Both the position numbers and the translations under genes were made by a program. A stretch of DNA of 64,000 nucleotides from Hymenopus coronatus (taxonomy: Eukaryota > Arthropoda > Insecta > Mantodea > Hymenopodidae). Each line of letters starts with the position of its first letter. Positions within the stretch are counted from its first letter, which is position 1. Under the pieces are notes generated by a model. It was not told the DNA's origin and did not search any database. It saw only the letters and a program-made list of their open reading frames with translations. This document shows, piece by piece, positions 42,303 to 60,396 of this stretch. The stretch spans positions 1,368,001 to 1,432,000 of the forward strand of contig CM060891.1 of assembly GCA_030762935.1 (NCBI GenBank). The letters are read 5' to 3'.

Positions 42303-45300
42303 AGCACATTAACATAGTGTCTAAAACACACAAATAAGACCACTGTATTAAGTGTGTTGATGAGCCTTATCCTGCACAATAACACCATAACACATTAACA
42401 TAGTGACTGAAACACACAAACAAGATTATTGTATGAAGTATGTTGATGAGACTCATCCAGGACAATAACACCATAACACATTAACATAGTGTCTGAAATA
42501 CACAAGCAAGACTATTGTACGAAGTGTGTTGATGAGCCTCATCCAGGACAATAACACCATAGCACATTAACATTCTGCCTGAAACACACAAACATGACTA
42601 CTGTATGATGTGCGTTCATGAATTCCATCGAGGACAATAACACCATATCACATTAACTTAGTGTCTGAAACACACAAACAAGACCAATGTATGAAGTGTG
42701 TTGATGAGCCTCATCCAGGACAATAACACCATAGCACATTAACAAAGTGTCTGAACAACACAAACATGACTACTGATGAAGTGTGTTCATGAGCCTCATC
42801 CAGGACAATAACACCATAGCACATTAACATTCTCCCTGAAACACACAAACAAGACTACTGTATGAAGTGTGATGATGAGCCTCGTCCAGGACAATAACAC
42901 CATAGCACATTAACATAGTGTCTGAAACACACAAACAAGACTACTGTATGAAGTGTGTTGATGAGCCTCGTCCAGGACAATAACACAATAGCACATTTAC
43001 ATAGTGTCTGAAACACACAAACAAGACTACTGTATGAAGTGTGTTGATGAGCCTCGTCCAGCACAATAACACCATAGCACATTAACATAGTGTCTGAAAC
43101 ACACAAACAAAACTACTGTATGAAGTGTGTTGATGAGCCTCGAAAAGGACAATAACACCATAGCACATTAACATAGTGTCTTAAACACACAAACAAGACT
43201 ACTGTATGAAGTGTGTTGATGAACCTCATCCAGGACAATAACACCATAACACATTAACATAATTTCTGAAACACACAAACACGACTTCTATATCAAGTGT
43301 ATTTATGAGACTCGTCGCGGACTATAACACTATAGCACATTAATGTACTGTCTCAAACACAGAAATAGGACATCTATATCAAGTTTGTTCATGAGACTTA
43401 GCCAGGACTATAGCACATTAATATACTGTCTGAAACACACAAATAGGACATCTATATCAAGTGTGTTCATGGGCTTTGTCCAGGACTATAACACCAGAGG
43501 AAATTAACATTCTTCCTGTAACACATAAACAAGACTTCTATAAACAGTGTGTTCATGAGCCTCATCCAGGACTATAACACCATAGGAAATAAACATTCTG
43601 ACTGAATTACACAAACAAGACTACTGAATGAAGTGTTTTCATGAGTCTCATCCAGTACTATAACACAATAGCACATTAACATTCTGCCTGAAAAACACAA
43701 TCAAGACTGCTGTAAGAAGTGTTTTCATGAGCTCGTTCAGTACTATAACACAATAGCACATAAACATTCTGCCCCAAACACACAAACAAGACTACTGTAT
43801 CAAGTGCGTTCATGAGTCTCATCCAGTACTATAACACCATAGCATATTAACATTCTGACTGAAACACACAAACAAGACTACTGTATCAAGTGCGTTCATG
43901 AGTCTCATCCAGAACTATAACACAATAGGACATTAACGTAATGTCCATAACACACAAACAAGACTACTGTCTGAAGTGCGTTCATGAGCCTGATCCAGTA
44001 CTATAACACCATAGCACATTAACATTCTGACTGAAACACAAACACAAGACTACTGTATCAAGTGCATTCATGAGTCTCATCCAGTACTATAACACAATAG
44101 GACATTAACGTAATGTCTGTAACACACAAACAAGACTACTTGTATGAAGTGCGTTCATGACTCTCATCCAGTACTATAACACCATAGCACATTAACATTC
44201 TGACTGAAACACACAAACAAGACTACGGTATTAAGTGTGTTCATGAGTGTCATCCAGTACTATAACACAATAGGACATTAACGTAATGTCTGTAACACAC
44301 AAACAAGACTACTGTATGAAGTGCGTTCATGAGTCTCATCCAGTACTATAACACAATAGGACATTAACGTAATGTCTGTAACACACAAACAAGACTACTG
44401 TATGAAGTGCTTTCATGAGTCTCATTTAGGACAATAACACCATAACACATTAACATAGTCTCTGAAATACACAAACATGACTATTGTACGAAGTGTGTTG
44501 ATGAGCCTCATCCACGACTATAACACCATAGCACATTAACATTCTGACTGAAACACAAAAACAAGACTACTGTATCAAGTGCATTCATGAGTCTCATCCA
44601 GTACTATAACACAATAGGACATTAACGTAATGTCTGTAACACACAAACAAGACTACTTGTATGAAGTGCGTTCATGACTCTCATCCAGTACTATAACACC
44701 ATAGCACATTAACATTCTGACTGAAACACACAAACAAGACTACGGTATCAAGTGCGTTCTTGAGTCTCATCCAGTACTATAACATAATAGGACATTAACG
44801 TAATGTCTGTAACACACAAACAAGACTACTGTATGAAGTGCATACATGAGCATCATCCAGTACTATAACACAATAGGACATTAACGTAATGTCTGTAACA
44901 CACAAACAAGATTACTGTATGAAGTGCTTTCATGAGTCTCATCCAGGACAATAACAGCTTAACACATTAACATAGTGTCTGAAATACACAAACATGACTA
45001 TTGTACGAAGTGTGTTGATGAGCCACAACAAGGACAATAACTCCATAACACATTAACATAGTGTCTGAAACAAACAAACATGACCATTGTACGAAGTGTG
45101 TTGATGAGCCTCATCCACGACTATAACACCATAGCACATTAACATACTGACTGAAACACACAAACATGACTACTGTACGAAGTGTGTTCATGAGCCTCAT
45201 CCAGGACTATAACACCATAGCATATTAACATAATGACTTTAACACACAAACAAGACTACTGTATGAACTGTGTTCATGAGCCTCGTCCAGGACAATAACA

Positions 45301-46377
45301 CCATAGAACTTTAACATAGCGTCTGAAACACACAAATAAGACCACTGTATGAAGTGTGTTGATGAACCTCATCCAGGACAATAACACCATAGCACATTAA
45401 CATAGTGTCTAAAACACACAAATAAGACCACTGTATTAAGTGTGTTGATGAGCCTTATCCTGCACAATAACACCATAACACATTAACATAGTGACTGAAA
45501 CACACAAACAAGATTATTGTATGAAGTATGTTGATGAGCCTCATCCAGGACAATAACACCATAACACATTAACATAGTGTCTGAAATACACAAGCAAGAC
45601 TATTGTACGAAGTGTGCTGATGAGCCTCATCCAGGACAATAACACCATAGCACATTAACATTCTGCCTGAAACACACAAACATGACTACTGTATGATGTG
45701 CGTTCATGAATTCCATCGAGGACAATAACACCATATCACATTAACTTAGTGTCTGAAACACACAAACAAGACCAATGTATGAAGTGTGTTGATGAGCCTC
45801 ATCCAGGACAATAACACCATAGCACATTAACAAAGTGTCTGAACAACACAAACATGACTACTGATGAAGTGTGTTCATGAGCCTCATCCAGGACAATAAC
45901 ACCATAGCACATTAACATTCTCCCTGAAACACACAAACAAGACTACTGTATGAAGTGTGATGATGAGCCTCGTCCAGGACAATAACACCATAGCACATTA
46001 ACATAGTGTCTGAAACACACAAACAAGACTACTGTATGAAGTGTGTTGATGAGCCTCGTCCAGGACAATAACACCATAGCACATCAACATAGTGTCTGAA
46101 ACACACAAACAAGACTACTGTATGAAGTGTGTTGATGAGCCTCGTCCAGCACAATAACACCATAGCACATTAACATAGTGTCTGAAACACACAAACAAAA
46201 CTACTGTATGAAGTGTGTTGATGAGCCTCGAAAAGGACAATAACACCATAGCACATTAACATAGTGTCTTAAACACACAAACAAGACTACTGTATGAAGT
46301 GTGTCGATGAACCTCATCCAGGACAATAACACCATAACACATTAACATAATTTCTGAAACACACAAACACGACTTCT

Positions 46378-49036
46378 ATATCAAGTGTATTTATGAGACT
46401 CGTCGCGGACTATAACACTATAGCACATTAATGTACTGTCTCAAACACAGAAATAGGACATCTATATCAAGTTTGTTCATGAGACTTAGCCAGGACTATA
46501 GCACATTAATATACTGTCTGAAACACACAAATAGGACATCTATATAAAGTGTGTGCATGAGCTTTGTCCAGGACTATAACACCATAGCACATTAACATTC
46601 TACCTGGAACACATAAACAAGACTTGTATAAAAAGTGTGTTCATGAGCCTCATCCAGGACTATAACATCATAGGAAATAAACATTCTGACTGAAACACAC
46701 AAATATGACTATTGTAATAAGTGTGTTGATGAGCCTCATCCAGGACAATAACACCATAGGACATTAACATACTGTCTGAAACACACAAACAAGACTACTG
46801 TATGAAGTGTTTTCATGAGTCTCATCCAGTACTATAACACAATAGCACATTAACATTCTGCCTCAAACACACAAACAAGACTACTGTATCAAGTGTGTTC
46901 ATGAGTCTCATCCAGTACTATAACACCATAGCACCTTAACATTCTGACTGAAACACACAAACAAGACTACTGTATCAAGTGCGTTCATGAGTCTCATCCA
47001 GTACTATAACACAATAGGACATTAACATAGTGTCTGAAACACACAAACAAGACTACTGTATGAAGTGCGTTGATGAGCCTCGTCCAGGACAATAACACCA
47101 TAGCACATTAACATAGTGACTGTAACACACAAACAATACTACTGTATCAAGTGCGTTCATGAGTCTCATCCAATACTATAACACCATAGCATATTAACAT
47201 TCTGACTGAAACACACAAACAAGACTACTGTATCAAGTGCTTTCATGAGTCTCATCCAGAACTATAACACAATAGGACATTAACGTAATGTCTATAACAC
47301 ACAAACAAGGCTACTGTCTGAAGTGCGTTCATGAGCCTTATCCAGTACTATAACACCATAGCAGATTAACATTCTGACTGAAACACACAAACAAGACTAC
47401 TGTATCAAGTGCGTTCATGAGTCTCATCCAGTACTATAACACAATAGGACATTAACGTAATGTCTGTAACACACAAACAAGACTACTGTATGAAGTGCGT
47501 TCATGAGTCTCAACCAGTACTATAACACCATAGCACATTAACATTCTGACTGAAACACACAAACAAGACTACAGTATCAAGTGCGTTCATGAGTCTCATC
47601 CAGTACTATAACACAATAGGACATTAATGTAATGTCTGTAACACACATACAAGACTACTGTATGAAGTGCGTACATGAGTCTCATCCAGTACTATAACAC
47701 AATAGGACATTAACGTAATGTCTGTAACACACAAACAAGACTACTGTATGAAGTGCGTTCATGAGTCTCATCCAGGACAATAACACCATAACACATTAAC
47801 ATAGTGTCTGAAATACACAAACATGACTATTGTACGAAGTGTGTTCATGAGCCTCATCCAGGACTATAACACCATAGCACATTAACATAATGACTGTAAC
47901 ACACAAACAAGACTACTGTATGAAGTGTGTTCATGAGCCTCATCCACGACTATAACACCATAGCACATTAACATAGTGTCTGAAACACACAAACATGACT
48001 ACTGTACGAAGTGTGTTCATGAGCCTCATCCAGGACTATAACACCATAGCACATTAACATAATGACTGTAACACACAAACATTACTATTGTTCAAAGTCC
48101 GTTCATGAGTCTCATCCACGACTATAATACCATAGCACATTAAGATAGTGACTGTAACACACAAACAAGACTACTGTATGAAGTGCGTTCATGAGCCTCA
48201 TCCACGACTATAACACCATAGTACATTAACATAGTGTCTGAAACACACAAACAAGACTACTGTATGAAGTGCGTTCATGAGCCTTATCCACGACTATAAC
48301 ACCATAGGACATTAACATACCGAGGAACACAAAAACTAGACTACTGTATCAAGTGTTTTCATGAGCTCGTCCAGGACTAGAACACAATAGGACATTAACA
48401 TAATGTCTGTAACAGACAAACAAGACTACTGTATGAAGTGTGTTCATGAGTCTCATCCACGACTATAACACCTTAGCACATTAACAGACTGCCTGAAACA
48501 CACAAACAAGACTACTGTATGAAGTGCGTTCATGAGCCTCATCCATGACTATAACACCATAGCACATTAACATTCTGCCTGAAACGCACAAACAAGACTA
48601 CTGTATGAAGTGCGTGCATGAGCCCCATCCATGACTATAACACCATAGCACATTAACAGACTGCCTGAAGCACACAAACAAGACTACTGTATGAAGTGCG
48701 TTCATGAGCCTCATCCAGTACTATAACACAATAGGACATTAACATAGTGTCTGAAACACACAAACAAGACTACTGTATGAAGTGTGTTCATGAGCCTCAT
48801 CCACGACTATAACACCATAGCACATTAACATTCTGCCTGAAACACACAAACAAGACTACTGTATGAAGTGCATTCATGAGCCTCATCCACGACTATAACA
48901 CCATAGCACATTAACATTCGGCCTGAAGCACACAAACAAGACTACTGTATGAAGTGTGTTCATGAGCCTCATCCAGGACTATAACACGATAACATATTAA
49001 CATTCTGCCTGAAACACACAAACAAGACTACTGTAT
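46378..49036 (-). repeat. Exon-like subfamily of array 2 at its intron-internal end
   Basis: Units here mostly read gtgcgttcatgag and gactataacacc on the plus strand, as in the true exon 4 (20461-20520: gtgcgttcatgagcc, ggactataacacc). On the gene strand they therefore keep GAGGCTCATGAACGC and TTATAGTC. The bulk of the array instead has gtgttgatgag and gacaataacacc. Similar exon-like blocks sit at about 32400-33440, 37110-38240 and 43290-44930. The exon-like type looks ancestral and the other type a later, homogenised variant. Many units here also have 'cattctgcctgaaac' at the acceptor. Confidence 0.7.
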
Positions 49037-49494
49037 AAACAGGGCATTCTTGAGCATTCACCTTATATTCTACGATGATCCCACTGTTGGCACACCTGTA
49101 TATCAGCCAGTCACCGGTAAAAGGCTGCCCTTATATTTACAAACTGTGTTTTATAAACTTGGATGAAATAATTTCCTCACAGATTAAAATTACAGGATAA
49201 ATTTGTTTAATTCACTTGTGAAATACATTACAGTTGTGTTTTACCATTTTTAAGATAAAAATGGTTTAAAATTTGGTAATTGCATAAAACCCACACTCAT
49301 GAGTAATGAAGTCAATTCTGTTGTCTTCCTTCAGAAGTTTAATACATGCATAGACTTCTTGATCAAGAAACATACTCAAGCACCATGTTTTGGAAATACC
49401 TAACCTAAATAGCTTTGAAACAGCTTATATAAAGAAATTAATTAGACGACATTTATGTTAAAACCATGAGAAAATACAGATTGAATTATAAGAT
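49037..49494. other. Intron 3 interior, no feature seen
   Basis: AT-rich sequence just beyond the end of array 2. No repeats, motifs or ORFs that I can support. Confidence 0.5.
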
Positions 49495-49560
49495 AATTAT
49501 GTATCATCCTTGGGCCTTCAACAAATTTGTAAATATTTTCAGAAGATTTAATATTTAAAC
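49495..49560 (+). mobile_element. Penelope-like relic 1 (YHPW segment only)
   Basis: The plus-strand frame reads YHPWAFNKFVNIFRRFNI. It aligns with YHPWAHNKIQKIFSNYV at 49925 and YHPMAYSKFKKTFTNQI at 50509. In the two longer relics this segment lies about 40 codons before a GIY-YIG-like core. Here only the segment remains, then the sequence decays. Confidence 0.45.
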
Positions 49561-49921
49561 TGGCTCCTCAAAACATATACAGTTTATATAAAAATACCAA
49601 AAATGTTATAGGTATGTATATGCCAACATCACTAAGTTCTGGAGAAACTCATAAACAATGCACTCAAACAAAAAATATGCAAAACAAGTCAATTCAGTTG
49701 ACATAGAGAGCAAATAGGAAGGAAGCTGCCATCAAAATAATAAGAAGAGATAAAGATAACCTAACATAGAGATACAGATAACTGCAATCCCGCAATACAT
49801 ATATTCACGAGGAGAAAAGTAACCAGCTACTAGCTTCCAATAAAGTACAACACACAAATACAAAAAACTGAACCACATAACACACACAACCTTCGTGACC
49901 AATCTCAGTTCAGAAAATTCA

Positions 49922-50175
49922 CCTATCATCCTTGGGCACACAACAAAATTCAGAAAATCTTCAGTAATTATGTATCCCCTAACTTCAAAAACAACTACAG
50001 CATTCAGAAACTGCTATGCAAAACATTAAAAGATTGTATCCCAGCAAACAAAAAACTGTGAATTTATGAAATCAAATGCTCAGACTGTAATCTAGTATAT
50101 ATAGTAAGGACAAAGAGAGGTTCGGAAACCAGATTAAAGGAACACAAGAGAAACCTCAGCAGTTGCACATCATGA
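49922..50175 (+). mobile_element. Penelope-like relic 2 (GIY-YIG endonuclease region)
   Basis: After YHPWAHNKIQKIFSNYVSPN comes a degenerate linker, then *IYEIKCSDCNLVYIVRTKRG (from about 50058) and SETRLKEHKRNLS. This is the GIY-YIG layout of Penelope-like elements: GIY, CxxC, YIGxTxR, R..KEH. Two key glycines are lost, the first to a TGA stop and the second to Val. The copy is non-functional. Confidence 0.68.
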
Positions 50176-50507
50176 TTTCTGGTCACCAGGACATGAAATC
50201 TCACTGAATATAAAACTGTTAAAACCAGCGTATTAAATGTCTGAGAGAAGATCTATATCATGAAGAAAAAGAGGCATATCATCAATTTTGATTTACCACC
50301 ATACAGCAACCTCTGCAGCACCAGGTGCCTCCACCCTTGTTGCTAACGCCAACAAAGCAAGATTTAGTCAGAATGAAGCGTTCCTGGTCCCAGTAAGAAT
50401 TACTAAGTAATGTTTCTGTTACAAAAATAGATTTACAGTCTTTTACATTAATTACGGTTAATATAATTTACTTTACATATTTATCTGAATGCAATACAGA
50501 ACTTCAC

Positions 50508-50770
50508 ATATCACCCTATGGCATATAGCAAATTTAAAAAAACGTTCACAAATCAAATTATTGTCCTAGCACCCATAAATGACATTTTAATTAAAACACT
50601 TAAATTCAAAAATCAAAGATGACATTCCAACAGAAAATAGAGCAGGAGTGTTCCGGATAAATTGCTCAGATTGCGAAAAATGTTATATAGAGAGAACAAA
50701 AAGAACAAGGAACAAAGTTAAAACAGGAAGAGAGACGATTGCACAAGAAAGAGTTGGGAACCTGGACACT
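50508..50770 (+). mobile_element. Penelope-like relic 3 (GIY-YIG endonuclease region)
   Basis: A second, separately decayed copy in the same orientation. YHPMAYSKFKKTFTNQIIVL is followed, after a frame change, by GVFRINCSDCEKCYIERTKR (about 50645-50705). The CSDC pair and the YIxRTKR core are clear. The catalytic GIY appears as GVF and the second Gly as Glu. Confidence 0.66.
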
Positions 50771-51589
50771 CAAACTGTTCCAACTGACACTTGTTAACTG
50801 CTTATACCTTCATTAGCAAATGAAAATACTCAGTACAGGAAACATTGATTCACTCACTACATTTATAATGCTTTATAAAACTATTACATTGTGAAATGTT
50901 ATACAACAAGTAATACATAATACTCATGTATAAGAGAAAATGCTGACAAAGCAAATACATTTCGTTTTGCAAGAAATGTAAAGAAACAGTTGAATGTATA
51001 AAAGTAAACTGGACATCAATATGATGAGGCTTATTACTCCATGAAAAATAATGAAATGTGTATCATTTAGACTTTATTTAAGTTAAGATTGTAACTATAC
51101 AAGTGAAAAAGAAATTTAGTACATTTCATCTCATTGTAAAGCTAATTATGTTTGTGCTGTCATAGCAACCTGAGAAGACAATAATAACAAAATTGGTACA
51201 CAGAACGGCATTCAGTTAAAAAGTTGATATTACAATTACACACTTTCTAACTGCGCATATCCACAACATTTGAGTGTGATATAAGTAATTACAGTCTGGT
51301 ATAAGAAGCAATTACGATTCAGATCACACCAATATATTACATGCTGCTAAAAACACAACAAGCCAACATCATCTGGTGGACCATAAAAGTAGCATGTTCC
51401 ATGGGATTCCTGCCAGCAACTGAGTGGCGTGGATGTAACTCTACATACAATGTCATTGAGAATACTTTCAGAAACAAAACATTTATATCACTATTCAATA
51501 TTTGCTGCATCAATACTTATGTAGTCATTCTCGTATGAATATTCATTCACTGTTAATAGTGCTTCAAAACTTAACAATTTTAAGAGCTC
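50771..51589. other. Intron 3 interior, no feature seen
   Basis: AT-rich sequence between the Penelope-like relics and array 3. A 65-codon open frame at 51341-51538 has no recognisable content. Confidence 0.5.
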
Positions 51590-57370
<5,781 letters not shown>

Positions 57371-57384
57371 AAAGTTTACGGCGA

Positions 57385-57965
57385 TAATTCAAAAATGAAG
57401 AGTTGGTAAAATACCAAACTTGGTATTTAAGTTTACTGTCTTCCAGGGATGTAACATAAAGATTTTGAGAGAAATCCTCCCACCCCTAACTATGCTTTAC
57501 ATGGAAAAAAATTTTTAGATGTTGGTTTTCTAAAAATGGCTCTACAAATTTGATTAAAATACTGTATATTAAAGATATTTATACTGCAAATAAAATGTAT
57601 ATCTTGAATTTTCTGGGAATAGTCTCTAAAGAACTCTTTATTCTGAATGAATTGTGCTGAATTTTATGTAACTGATAAACCATAAGAGATAGACAAAAAC
57701 TTAGTGCACAAAAAATGTAGATCTCGTTAAAACCCACAATTTATGTGAAGTACATTCTTTTCGTGGAACTGACCATTTCTGAGATATTCTTTGTTATTTG
57801 TTTATGATTTAAAATACTTGATATTTTCTCACAGAGAAAGTTGTAAACTCCTGACACTACACAGAAACAGATTTCAACCACGTAGCAACCAGCTTTGACT
57901 ATCACTTGATCCTAGTGTATTGCCTTCTACTTACAAGGAAGCAAGTAATAAGACAATTTGTGCAG
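57385..57965 (-). mobile_element. Dispersed repeat family, copy B
   Basis: In reverse complement this copy aligns with copies C and D. Landmarks on the minus strand are TTGTCTTATTACTTGCTTCC, CACTAGGATCAAGTGATAGTC, GTTTTAACGAGAT and a tail with GGATGC/GGGTGGG-type blocks. Copy D has the same TTGTCTTATTACTTGCTTCC at 60666. It ends about 80 bp from the donor of exon 2. Confidence 0.7.
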
Positions 57966-58043
57966 ATGACAGAGCCTCGTGAACTTGGTCCTCTGCCCAC
58001 TCTTCAACCAGATGGTACAATTGTTATTGGATCTATTTCTCAC

Positions 58044-58176
58044 CTGAGTGATACCAATGACACCGTCGTGGTTAAGTCTTGCCTCGTATATAAACTGTGG
58101 TATTTGTGTAGTTTTGCCACTGCCAGTCTCGCCGATGATGATTATTGTTGCATATTTCTGAATCTCTGCTATCAGT
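58044..58176 (-). CDS. DHX33: DHX33-type helicase, exon 2 (Walker A / motif I)
   Basis: The exon encodes residues 88-131, with codon 87 completed across intron 1 (AG|A, Arg). It reads LIAEIQKYATIIIIGETGSG, then KTTQIPQFIYEARLNHD and ends VIGITQ. GETGSGKT (102-109) is motif I, which binds the ATP phosphates, and QIPQF is the usual DEAH/RHA continuation. The acceptor is GTTTCAG|ACTGAT (58177/58176) and the donor is CTCAG|GTGAGA (58044/58043). Length 133 nt, leaving phase 0. Copy B of the dispersed repeat lies downstream and a SINE plus copy C upstream, so the exon sits between inverted repeat copies. Confidence 0.93.
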
Positions 58177-58278
58177 CTGAAACACAGTACACATTCACAA
58201 TATTATACTAAACACCACTTTCTCTACTTCTTCTGCAAATAAACTAGTCTTGCAAAATATTATTCTTTTATTTGTGTG

Positions 58279-58415
58279 TCGCCCTCCGTGGTGTAGTGGT
58301 TACCATGCTTATTCCAAAGGTCACGGGTTCAAACCCGGAGGAGGATGTGTAAAAATCTTTAGCATGGCTTCCTTCAGATGGGAATTAAAGCCAGGGTCCT
58401 GTGTGGTAGATTTTA
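58279..58415 (+). mobile_element. tRNA-derived SINE
   Basis: The head has a good A box (TGGTGTAGTGG, 58289-58299) and B box (GGTTCAAACCC, 58326-58336), the internal RNA polymerase III promoter of a tRNA. It continues into a non-tRNA body with cttccttcagatgggaattaaagcc, which resembles the 'ttcggatggga.gttaa' block found in many invertebrate SINEs. No proper 3' half of a tRNA acceptor stem follows, so it is not a tRNA gene. Confidence 0.72.
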
Positions 58416-58429
58416 TTTCAATTTATTTG

Positions 58430-59105
58430 TCCTATTACTTGGTTCCTTGAAAGTACATGGAAAATAAAGTAATGCACTACACCAAAGCAATAGTCAAATT
58501 ATTTCAAACCTTCTTGCTTTATGATGTAATTGAAATTCAGTTCTCTTTGCATGGCCAGGAGTAAAAAGATGGATGAAACAAACTGCAACTTCCTGTTTAT
58601 GAAAAGTATTAAGTATTGTAAAACTGAAGCCAATACCAAGAAATATCCAGTAATTGCTTAATTCTACAAAAACAAAAATAAACATGACATAAATAGTGTG
58701 TTTTAATGAGATTTTCATTTTTTGCAATAGTACATTTCTGTGTAGCTGTTATGGTTTACCCATTATGGAAACTCAACCAGAATATACACAATTTCAGAGG
58801 TCATTCTCAAGAAACATAAGATATACATCTTATTTGTCATTTAATATGTTTAATAAACAGTATTTTAATCAAAACAAAAAATTGATAATTCCAAAAAAAG
58901 TTGTATGTAAAAGTTGATTTGGGATGGTGGATTTTGCTAAGAATATACATATTGCATCCTTGAAGATACTCCAGTTATATAGCAACTTTTGGTGTTTTGA
59001 GTTATGCTGTCCAGGCGCACATGCATGCACGCACAGGAACCTTTTTGTAAACCTTTATTTTGGACTAATGATTCCTTAAAACATATATTTCCAGTGGAAT
59101 ACATC
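58430..59105 (+). mobile_element. Dispersed repeat family, copy C
   Basis: This aligns along its whole length with copy D. Shared landmarks in order are tagtcaaat, aaaactgaa.ccaata.caa, gttttaa.gagat, ttatggttta.ccattatg, aaccagaa, ctattttaatcaaaa-type and gctgtcca blocks. There is no conserved ORF. It is unclassified, probably a degraded non-autonomous element. Confidence 0.7.
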
Positions 59106-60396
59106 TGTGTGCAGCTTGGTATGGTAAACAGCGCAGTTGGAGGCCCTGGTATTTGAGTTGGTGCAGTTGTTTACACCATGCAACATACAGAAATAACAAG
59201 TTTCACTGCATCACCAATATTGTATGAGTATGCTGATGCTGCTGAGAGTCAAGTATGTACAAGACAGGATGCGCGCGCACACAACCTTACATGTGCTCTT
59301 TACGAATGATTCAGTCAGTTTCTGTTACTCAATTTGAAGTTTTACAGTTTGAGAAATGAATAAGTAAAGATTGTTTCAACAGAATAATTATAATACAACA
59401 ATTTCTCAGCCTAAATATACCATAAAACATTTTCCGAACCTTCATTCTCAAACAAATTACAATTAATTAAACATGTAACAACTGCCAAAATTGGTTCAAC
59501 ATACAAATAAATACAGAGAGTAAATGTGAGTGGTTAGCTGAACTAAATGTACACACATCTAACCAAGCTCCCTGCACACAATCAGAGCAGTGTCCTACAC
59601 AACACTGCACAAACTTCAAAACGATATGATCCAGGCTGTTAGTTCATCTGCTATAAAACATGAAATAGTGAACATTTCTTTTGTGGCAAATAAAGCATTC
59701 TGCGTTATGTATATGATCAGGATAGTGACTGACATGCCTAAACTATCACACAACTTATCCGGCACTTCTTATCACAATTTGGATGTAATGAGAAATTGAC
59801 TGCACAGATTTTTGGCGGTGCAGCAACCGTTGGAAATTTGAATGGAGTTCACACATCTAGAAACGTTATTTTTTCATTGTAACACCCATGTGTGAACAAA
59901 GTAGCTGTCAGATATTTTTAATATGGACTTGCATGCTTGTGTGGCTTATTCTTCCAGATTAGCAGGAACAGAACTGTATGCATACTTGCCACTTTTGGCA
60001 GGCTTCAAATTTATTTTCCTTCTTTACACATTCAACAGAATATTTTGCTTCATGAATAACATCCCCGAGAACCACACAAATGATATTCTCTACTGTCAGC
60101 AGAAACTTGTCACTTTATAGCATCACAAATCTCTCAAACACAAGAAATGTAAACTATAAACGCATTTACTGCAAACAGTTTGACAACACTACCAACCTCT
60201 TGCAAAACAGATTTCAACATTATACTGAATTGAGATTTTTAATTTGCTGGCACACGAAAACTATGGGCACATTACATTCTGAAGTAAATTCAAATTCCAA
60301 TTCTTCTCATTTTATGAAGGAGAACCACTTGTTTAACTAACAACGTGAATTGCCTGGGAATCACCACATGCCACTGGCATATGTTATACTGCTGTC
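59106..60396. other. Intron 1 sequence, no supported gene
   Basis: AT-rich intronic DNA. Several open frames of 65-86 codons occur (59590-59799, 59923-60120, 60080-60340) but lack recognisable domains, splice context or copies elsewhere in the window. Confidence 0.5.

Larger units (their letters stand above)
20520..49036 (-). repeat. Tandem array 2: ~330 copies of an 86-bp unit made of the exon 4 acceptor junction
   Basis: Read on the gene strand, the unit is 10 nt of intron end (TGTGTTTCAG) followed by ~76 nt matching the start of exon 4. The matching blocks are ACACTATGTTAATGT, CTATGGTGTTAT, GTCCTGGA.GAGGCTCAT, CACT..TCATACAG and TGTTTG. Relative to the exon, the consensus unit has a net 2-nt deletion and changes such as GAACGC to CAACAC. 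The encoded peptide VIVLDEAH is retained in very many units. The array abuts the true exon 4 at 20519 and has no unrelated insertion in 28.5 kb. Since 86 = 3x28+2, each unit shifts the frame, and the TTAATG segment places a TAA in one frame. Each unit keeps an acceptor-like TTTCAG but no donor. Confidence 0.97.

Noticed and set aside
20520..49036. Minus-strand open frames with VIVLDEAH as small helicase-like proteins
   Set aside because: Each is one to three satellite units read through different frames. They lack all other helicase motifs and a donor; only the copy at 20386-20519 continues as a real exon.
49732..49941. Minus-strand 69-codon hydrophobic frame
   Set aside because: It overlaps the start of the second plus-strand Penelope-like relic; its hydrophobicity follows from AT-rich sequence.
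57906..58211. Plus-strand 101-codon frame
   Set aside because: It overlaps exon 2 on the other strand; the minus-strand reading has GETGSGKT and proper splice sites.
58281..58345. Functional tRNA gene
   Set aside because: A and B boxes are present, but the acceptor and anticodon arms do not close and a SINE body follows.
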